64,000 bases of DNA from positions 21,650,708 to 21,714,707 of the forward strand of contig CM073896.1 in assembly GCA_037176705.1 (NCBI GenBank). Reading direction: 5' to 3'. Both the position numbers and the translations under genes were made by a program. Origin of the DNA: Molossus alvarezi (lineage: Eukaryota; Chordata; Mammalia; Chiroptera; Molossidae). Below the pieces are notes generated by a model. It saw only the letters and a program-made list of their open reading frames with translations, was not told the DNA's origin and searched no databases. Positions 58,386-64,000 of this stretch are shown piece by piece (the stretch's first letter is position 1; every line of letters starts with the position of its first letter).

Positions 58386-58965
58386 ACAAGCTAAAATTCC
58401 ATTTACAAAACACTTTAGCCAAAATAAATAAATAGAGCTAATAGAAGTTGTTGATAATTTCTAATTCACTAAAATTTGAGATATTTCGTTTTTGTTGTTC
58501 TGTAATACCAAGATTTATATAATTCCATTAATACTTTCTTTACTATAATGAAAATAAATCACTTGTCTACTTAGAAAATAAATGCAGCCCAAATATTAAC
58601 TTGTTTCCTATGCAAAACTCCTGAGGTTCTTTCAAAGTTATATTGCTATTATGACACTTAGTTTCCTTTTCTTGATTAAATAAAAAAAAAAGTGAGGGAG
58701 ACTCAGCAAGGTCTTGAATTTTACCAGCTTCTTTTCAGTTCTAAGAAAAAAGGATATTGCACTAAGAGTGAAGTAATATGGACTCCTTTGGTTCATGTAA
58801 AGTAAGAATTTAAAGTCACTGTCTCAGATCACACGTCATAATAAAAGTTTGAATAGTTAGAAACAAGAATGAGTTTAAGATGATGGTTCATATCACTATT
58901 GTTAATAAATAATAATTAACTTATTGGTGACAAGGAGACATAGAAATATAATTATTTGAGTATTC
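58386..58965. other. Intergenic, nothing recognised
   Basis: AT-rich; no supported feature. Confidence 0.5.
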
Positions 58966-59449
58966 AATTTGCTCAGAATTTACAAGAGAATTGTTCTTTA
59001 TCTTTTACTCCTCAGTAGATATTTAGGTTGTTCCCATGTCTTGGCTATTGTAAATAATGCCTCAATGAACATGGTGCAGATACCTTACTGGGACAGTGAT
59101 TTTATTTCTTTCTGGTAAATACCCAGAAGTGGAATTTCTATATGGTAGAACTATATAGTAGTTCTATTGTTAATTTTTTGAGGAACTTTGTATGGTTTCC
59201 AAAAGTGGCTGAACCAAATTATACTCCCACAGTCCACAAGGGTTCCCCCTCTCTACCACATCCTCACAACACTTGTTATTTCTGGTCTTTATGATAATAG
59301 CCATTTGAACAGGTGTAAGCTGATAGCTCATTGTGGTTTTACTTTGTATTTCCCTCATGATTAGTGACCTTGAGCATTTTTTCATGCACCTTTTGGGAAT
59401 TTTTATATGTTCTTTAAAAAAAAAGTCTATTCAGAATATTAGCCCATTT

Positions 59450-59503
59450 GTTTTGTTGTTGTTGTTGTTATTTTGTTCAGATAGAGTGGGAGAGAGAGAG
59501 AGA

Positions 59504-59554
<51 letters not shown>

Positions 59555-59713
59555 CGACGTGAAAGGGACACATCGAGTGGCTGCCACCCGCATGACCCAA
59601 CCAGGGCTGAGGACAAACTGCAACAGAGGTACATGCCCTTAGCGGGAACCGAACCCGGGTCTTTCCAGACCGCAGGCCCACGCTCTAACCGCTGAGCCAA
59701 ACCGGCCACGGCC
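59450..59713 (-). mobile_element. VES SINE with 12-bp target duplication and expanded (GA)n
   Basis: ATTAGCCCATTT at 59438-59449 and 59714-59725. The GA block runs 59490-59551. Confidence 0.96.
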
Positions 59714-60770
59714 ATTAGCCCATTTTTAAATTGACTGTTTTCTATTGAGTTGTATGTGTTCTTTATATAATTTAGATGTTAGCTCTTTATATAATATAGA
59801 TATTTAGATCTTAAATCAGATACATGCTTTGTAAATATGTCCTCCCATTTCATAAGTTGACATTTCATTTTGTTGAATGATTTCTTTGCTGTGCAGGAGA
59901 TTTTTAGTGTTTAATCCCACTTATTGATTTTTTGTGTTTTTTACCTGTTCTTTTAGAGTCAAATTCAAAATACCTTTGCCAAGATCAATGTTAAGGAACT
60001 TAGCCCCTCTATTTTCATCTATGCATTTTAAGATAACAAGTCTGAAATTCAAGTTTTTAATATATTTTAAGTTGATTTTTATGAATGGTGTAGAATAGGG
60101 GTCCATTTTCATTTGTATCATGTGGCTGTTCAGTTTTACCAACACCTTTTATTAAAGAGACTATCCTTTCAACATCGTATAGTCTTTGCATCATTGCCAT
60201 AAATTAATCTGTATATATGAGTGGGTTTATTTTGGGGCTCTCTATTTTGTTCCATTGATCTTTGCATCTGCTTTTAAGACATACCATGCTCTTTTGATTA
60301 TTACAGCATTGTAATATAGTTTCAAATTAGGAAGTATTGTGCCTCTTGCTTTGTTCTTCTTTCTCAGTATTGCTTTGGCAATTCAGGGTCTTTTTTGATT
60401 ACATACAAATTTTAGGATTTTTTTTCTTTTTCTGTAAAAAGTTTTGTTGGAATTTTTAGAGGGATTACATTTACTCTGTAGATTGCTTTATGTAGGATGC
60501 ACATTGTAAGAATTCTAATTCTCTAACCTATGAGCATGAAATAGATTTCCAATTATTTGTCTCTTCTTCAATATTTTTCATCTTGTGTGTAATGTGTAGA
60601 TATTTTATGTCTTTTGTTAAATTTATTCCTAGGTATTTTATTCTTTATGATGCAATTATAAATTGAGTTCTTTTCTTCATTTCTATTTTTGATGTGTTGT
60701 TATCAGTGTATAGAAACACAGATCATTTTGTTATATTCATTTTGTACCATGAATATTTACTGAACTACTT

Positions 60771-61094
60771 CTAACAGTTTTTGGTGGAGTCTTTGGGTTT
60801 TCCCATATATAACATAATGTTATCTGCAAATAGAAAAACTTTTTCTTTTTCTTTTCGATTTGTATGGCTTCTTTTGTTTTTCTTGCATAATTGCATAATT
60901 GCACTGGTTAGAAAGTCCTGCGTTATACTGAATAAGAGTGGTGAGAGTGGACAAGCCTGTCTTGTTCCTGATCTTAGAGGAAAAGGTTTCAGCTTGTCAT
61001 TACTCAGTATGTTAGTGGTGGTTTTGTCTTCTATTGCATTTCTTATGTTGAGGTAAATCCCCTCTACATGAACTTTGTTGAGAGTTTTTATCAT
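60771..61094 (-). pseudogene. ORF2: L1 reverse-transcriptase fragment, open for 107 codons
   Basis: Contains the counterparts of [14 protein letters not shown] (here [14 protein letters not shown]) and of the catalytic FADD, which reads FADN, so the second catalytic aspartate is lost. It is the longest surviving open piece of the old L1. Upstream and downstream frames are broken. Confidence 0.85.
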
Positions 61095-62009
61095 AAATGG
61101 AATTTGAGTTTTGTCAAATGATTTTTCTTCATCTGTTGTGATGATTAATCTTTTACTTTATTAATGTGGTACATCACATTGATTTGAAAATGTTGTGATT
61201 TCTGTGATAAACCCCACATAGTCATGGTGTATGATCTTTTTAATGCATTGTTGAATTCAGTTTGATATTACTTTGGTGAGAACTTTTTCATCTATGTTCA
61301 TCAAGAATATTGGCATGTAATATTCTTTTCTTGTAGTGTCCTTATCTAATTATGGTATTAAAAATGCATCCTCATAAAACACATTTGGAAGCATTCTCTC
61401 CTTTTTTTATATTTTGAAAGTGTTTAGGAAGGATAGGTATTAATTTTTCTTTAAATGTTTGGTAGAATTCAACCAGTGAAATTTCTTGTCCTGAATTTTT
61501 CTTCGTGGGGAGTTTTTTTGTTTTTTATTACTAATTCAATATCCTTACTAGTAATAGGTCTGTTCAGATTTTCTATTCATGATTCAAGCTTGGTAGGTTG
61601 TATATTTCTTCTAGGTTATCTAATTTCTTGCCATGTGGTTTTCATAGTACCCTCTTGAGATTCTTTGTATTTCTATGGTATCAGTTGTAACATCTTCTTG
61701 TTCATTTCTGATTTTGAGTCCCCTCTCTTAGTGAATCTAAAATTTTGTCTATTTTATTAATCTTTTCAAAAATGCAATTCGTAATTTTATTGATATTTTA
61801 TATTGTTATTAGTCTCTCATTTGTTTCCAATCTGGTCACTATTATTTCCTTTCTCCTACTCACTTTGAGCTTCTTTTCTTCTCCATGTTCTAGAACTTTG
61901 ATGTATAAGTGGTTTATTTGAGATCTTCTTTTTTCTCATAATGTAGGCATTTATCAATATGAACTTCATTCTTTGAACTATTTTTTTTTACAAAAGCATA
62001 TGTGAAGAT

Positions 62010-64000
62010 TATTTTTTCTTTAAAAATATTTTTAATTACATTTGACATTCAACATTACTTTATATTAGTCTCCAGTACATAGCAGAGTGAATAGACAACT
62101 ATGCAATTTATGAGTTGACCCTCCCTCCCCAGTAAGTTTAGCACCACCTGGCCATACATACTTATTAAAATAATATTGACTGTATTCCCTATGTTGTACT
62201 TAACATCCCTGTGACTGTTCTATAACTACCAATTTGTACTTTTAATCCCTTCACATTATCCATCTAACCTTCCCCAATCCCTCTCTCATCTTATAACTCT
62301 CAGTTTGTTCTTGGTATCTATGAGTCTCTTTCTGTTTTGTTTTTTTTTTTTTTCAATAATTTGTTCTTTAGGTTTCACATATAAGTGAAATCATATGGTA
62401 TTTTTCTCTGCCTGACTTATTTCACTTAGCACGATACTTTCTGGGTCCAATCAAGTTATCACAGATGGTAAGAGTTTATTCTTTTTTATGGCCAAATAAT
62501 ATTCTATTGTATATCTGTACCACTTCTTTATCCATTCATCTATTGATGGGCACTTAGGTTGCTCTACATCTTAGCTATTGTAAATAACACTGCAGTAAAT
62601 ATAGGGTGCACATATCTTTTCAAATTAGTGTTTCGGACTTCTTCAGATAAATACAACCCAGAAGTGAAGTCACTGGATTATAAAGTAATTTCACTTTTAA
62701 TTTTTTGAGGAAACTCCATACTGTTTTCCACAGTGGCTGCACCAATCTGCATTCCCACCAACAGTGCACGAGTGTTCTGGTTTCTCCATATCTTGTCAAT
62801 AATTGTTGTTTGTTTATTGGTGCTAGCCATTCTGACAGGTATAGGGCGATATCTCATTGTGATTTCAATTTAAATTTCTTTGATGATTAGTGACATTGAG
62901 AATCTTTTTATATGTCTATGTCCTCTTTGTGAAATGTATTTTGAGATCCTTTGTCTATTTTTTAAATACATTTTTGGGGGGATTTTGGAGTTAAGTTATA
63001 TGAGTTAATTTTTAAATAAATTTTGGATATTAACCTATCAAATAAATCATTGGAGAGTATTTTCTCCCACTCATAAGTTACCTTTTATTTTGTGTATAGT
63101 TTTCTTTGCTGTGCAAAACTTTTTAGTTTGGGGTAGTACCATTTGTTTAATGCTTTCTTTTGATCCCCTTGTCTAAGAAGATATATCAGAAAAAATATTA
63201 CTGATAGCAATGTCAGAGATTTTACTGCCTGTGTTTTCTTCTAGAATTTTTATGGGCCTTGCCCAGTTTGGCTCTGTGGTTAGAGCATTGGCCCATGGAC
63301 CAGAGAGTCCCAGGTTCTGTTCCTGCCAAGGGCATGTACCTCAGTTACAGTTCATACCCGGCCCCAGTTGGGGTCATGTGGGTGGCAACCAGTTGATGTG
63401 TGTCTCTCACATCAATGTTTCTCTCTCTCTTCCTTCCTCTCTCCCTCCTGCTCTATCTGAATGAAGATAAATGCAAAAATGTCCTTGGGTGAGGATAAAA
63501 AAATATAAATATATAAAAAAATATAATTTTTATGGTTTGGGGTCTTACATTTACACCTTTAATCAATTTTTAGTTTAAGAAGATGGCCTAGTTTATTATT
63601 TTATTTATTTAATTTTTTTGCATGTGTCATTCCAGTTTTCCCAACATGTATTGAATAGACAATCTTCACCTCTTTGTCATAGATTAATTGATCATGTAGC
63701 CATAGGTTTATTTCTGGCTCTCTATTCTGTTCCATTGATCTATATGTCTTTGGTTTTGTTTGTTTGTTTTTTATTTTGTTTTTGTCTTTTGCAAGTATCA
63801 TGCCATTTTAATTAATATAGTCCTAAAGTATTATTTGATATGAACTAGTGTAATACCTCCAACTTTGTTCTTTTTTCTAAAGATTACTGTGGCTATTTTG
63901 GGTCTTTTGTGATTCCATATACATTTTTGGAATATTTGTTCTAGTTCTGTGAAATATACCATTGGTATCTTGATTGGAATTGCATTGAACCTATAGATTG
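62010..64000 (-). mobile_element. Second old LINE-1, 3' UTR to ORF2 RT, running off the window
   Basis: Starts with a 3' UTR (TTACATTTGACATTCAACAT, TAGTCTCCAGTACATAGCAG), then antisense ORF2 tail (TTCACTTAGCACGATACTTT, TGTATATCTGTACCACTTCT, CCACAGTGGCTGCACCAATC), up to RT-proximal text at the edge. A VES is inserted at 63256-63524. Confidence 0.9.
63256..63524 (+). mobile_element. VES SINE with 11-bp target duplication
   Basis: AATTTTTATGG at 63245-63255 and 63525-63535 flanks a full-length VES ending TCCTTGGGTGAGGATAAAAA. Confidence 0.95.

Larger units (their letters stand above)
58970..61985 (-). mobile_element. Old LINE-1 (ORF2), split by VES
   Basis: Antisense ORF2 from the C-terminus (TTCCCATGTCTTGGCTATTG, CCCAGAAGTGGAATTTCTAT) through RT to the linker before the endonuclease (GCATTTATCAATATGAACTT). 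The left end is truncated within the ORF2 tail. Many lesions. Confidence 0.88.

Overview
This window is repeat-dominated, AT-rich mammalian nuclear DNA. I see no convincing intact host gene, rRNA or functional tRNA gene. The best clue to the host is a tRNA-derived SINE present in about 19 copies. Its head reads roughly CCCTGGCTGGTTTGGCTCAG, its B-box roughly GGTTCGATTCC, and its tail is CT-rich followed by TCCTCGGGTGAGGATTAAAA. This matches the VES SINE family of yangochiropteran bats, especially vesper bats. A short hAT element with SPIN-like ends (35.57-35.76 kb) fits the same host. The species cannot be fixed from this sequence.

Layout: 1-2.78 kb is the 5' part of a minus-strand LINE-1 (start of ORF2, ORF1 and a GC-rich 5' UTR with tandem monomers), followed by about 0.4-0.5 kb of further GC-rich sequence. 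An old plus-strand L1 lies at 5.9-9.5 kb. A MaLR retrotransposon remnant lies at 13.1-14.9 kb. Old L1s in both orientations lie at 14.9-17.6 kb. Between 19 and 29 kb there are old MLT/MIR/L2/L1/Tigger fossils. L1 fragments of both orientations lie at 30.2-33.9 kb, and the stretch from 34 to 47 kb is mostly single-copy. Minus-strand L1 occupies 47.3-49.2 kb. An internally deleted plus-strand L1 at 49.66-56.85 kb is interrupted by a young, nearly full-length L1 at 50.80-56.43 kb. Minus-strand L1 fills 59-64 kb.

The centrepiece is the young L1. It has target-site duplications, a 5' UTR with repeated monomers, an open 300-aa ORF1, and an ORF2 whose endonuclease and reverse-transcriptase active-site residues are all visible. 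Its one obvious lesion is a deletion of about 60 bp near 55.17 kb that shifts ORF2 out of frame before the C-terminal cysteine motif. The non-autonomous VES elements use L1 machinery, and most VES copies here sit inside or beside L1s with A-rich target-site duplications.

The most unusual non-repeat signal is a pair of related, cysteine-containing minus-strand open segments at about 41.5-41.74 kb and 43.82-44.32 kb. They share a Y-F-x-E-F ... I-E-R-L core in matching frames, and one is preceded by a good-looking splice acceptor. They could be exons, or relics, of an unrecognised gene. All family names come from remembered consensus features, not a database search, and boundaries are approximate unless a target-site duplication is given.
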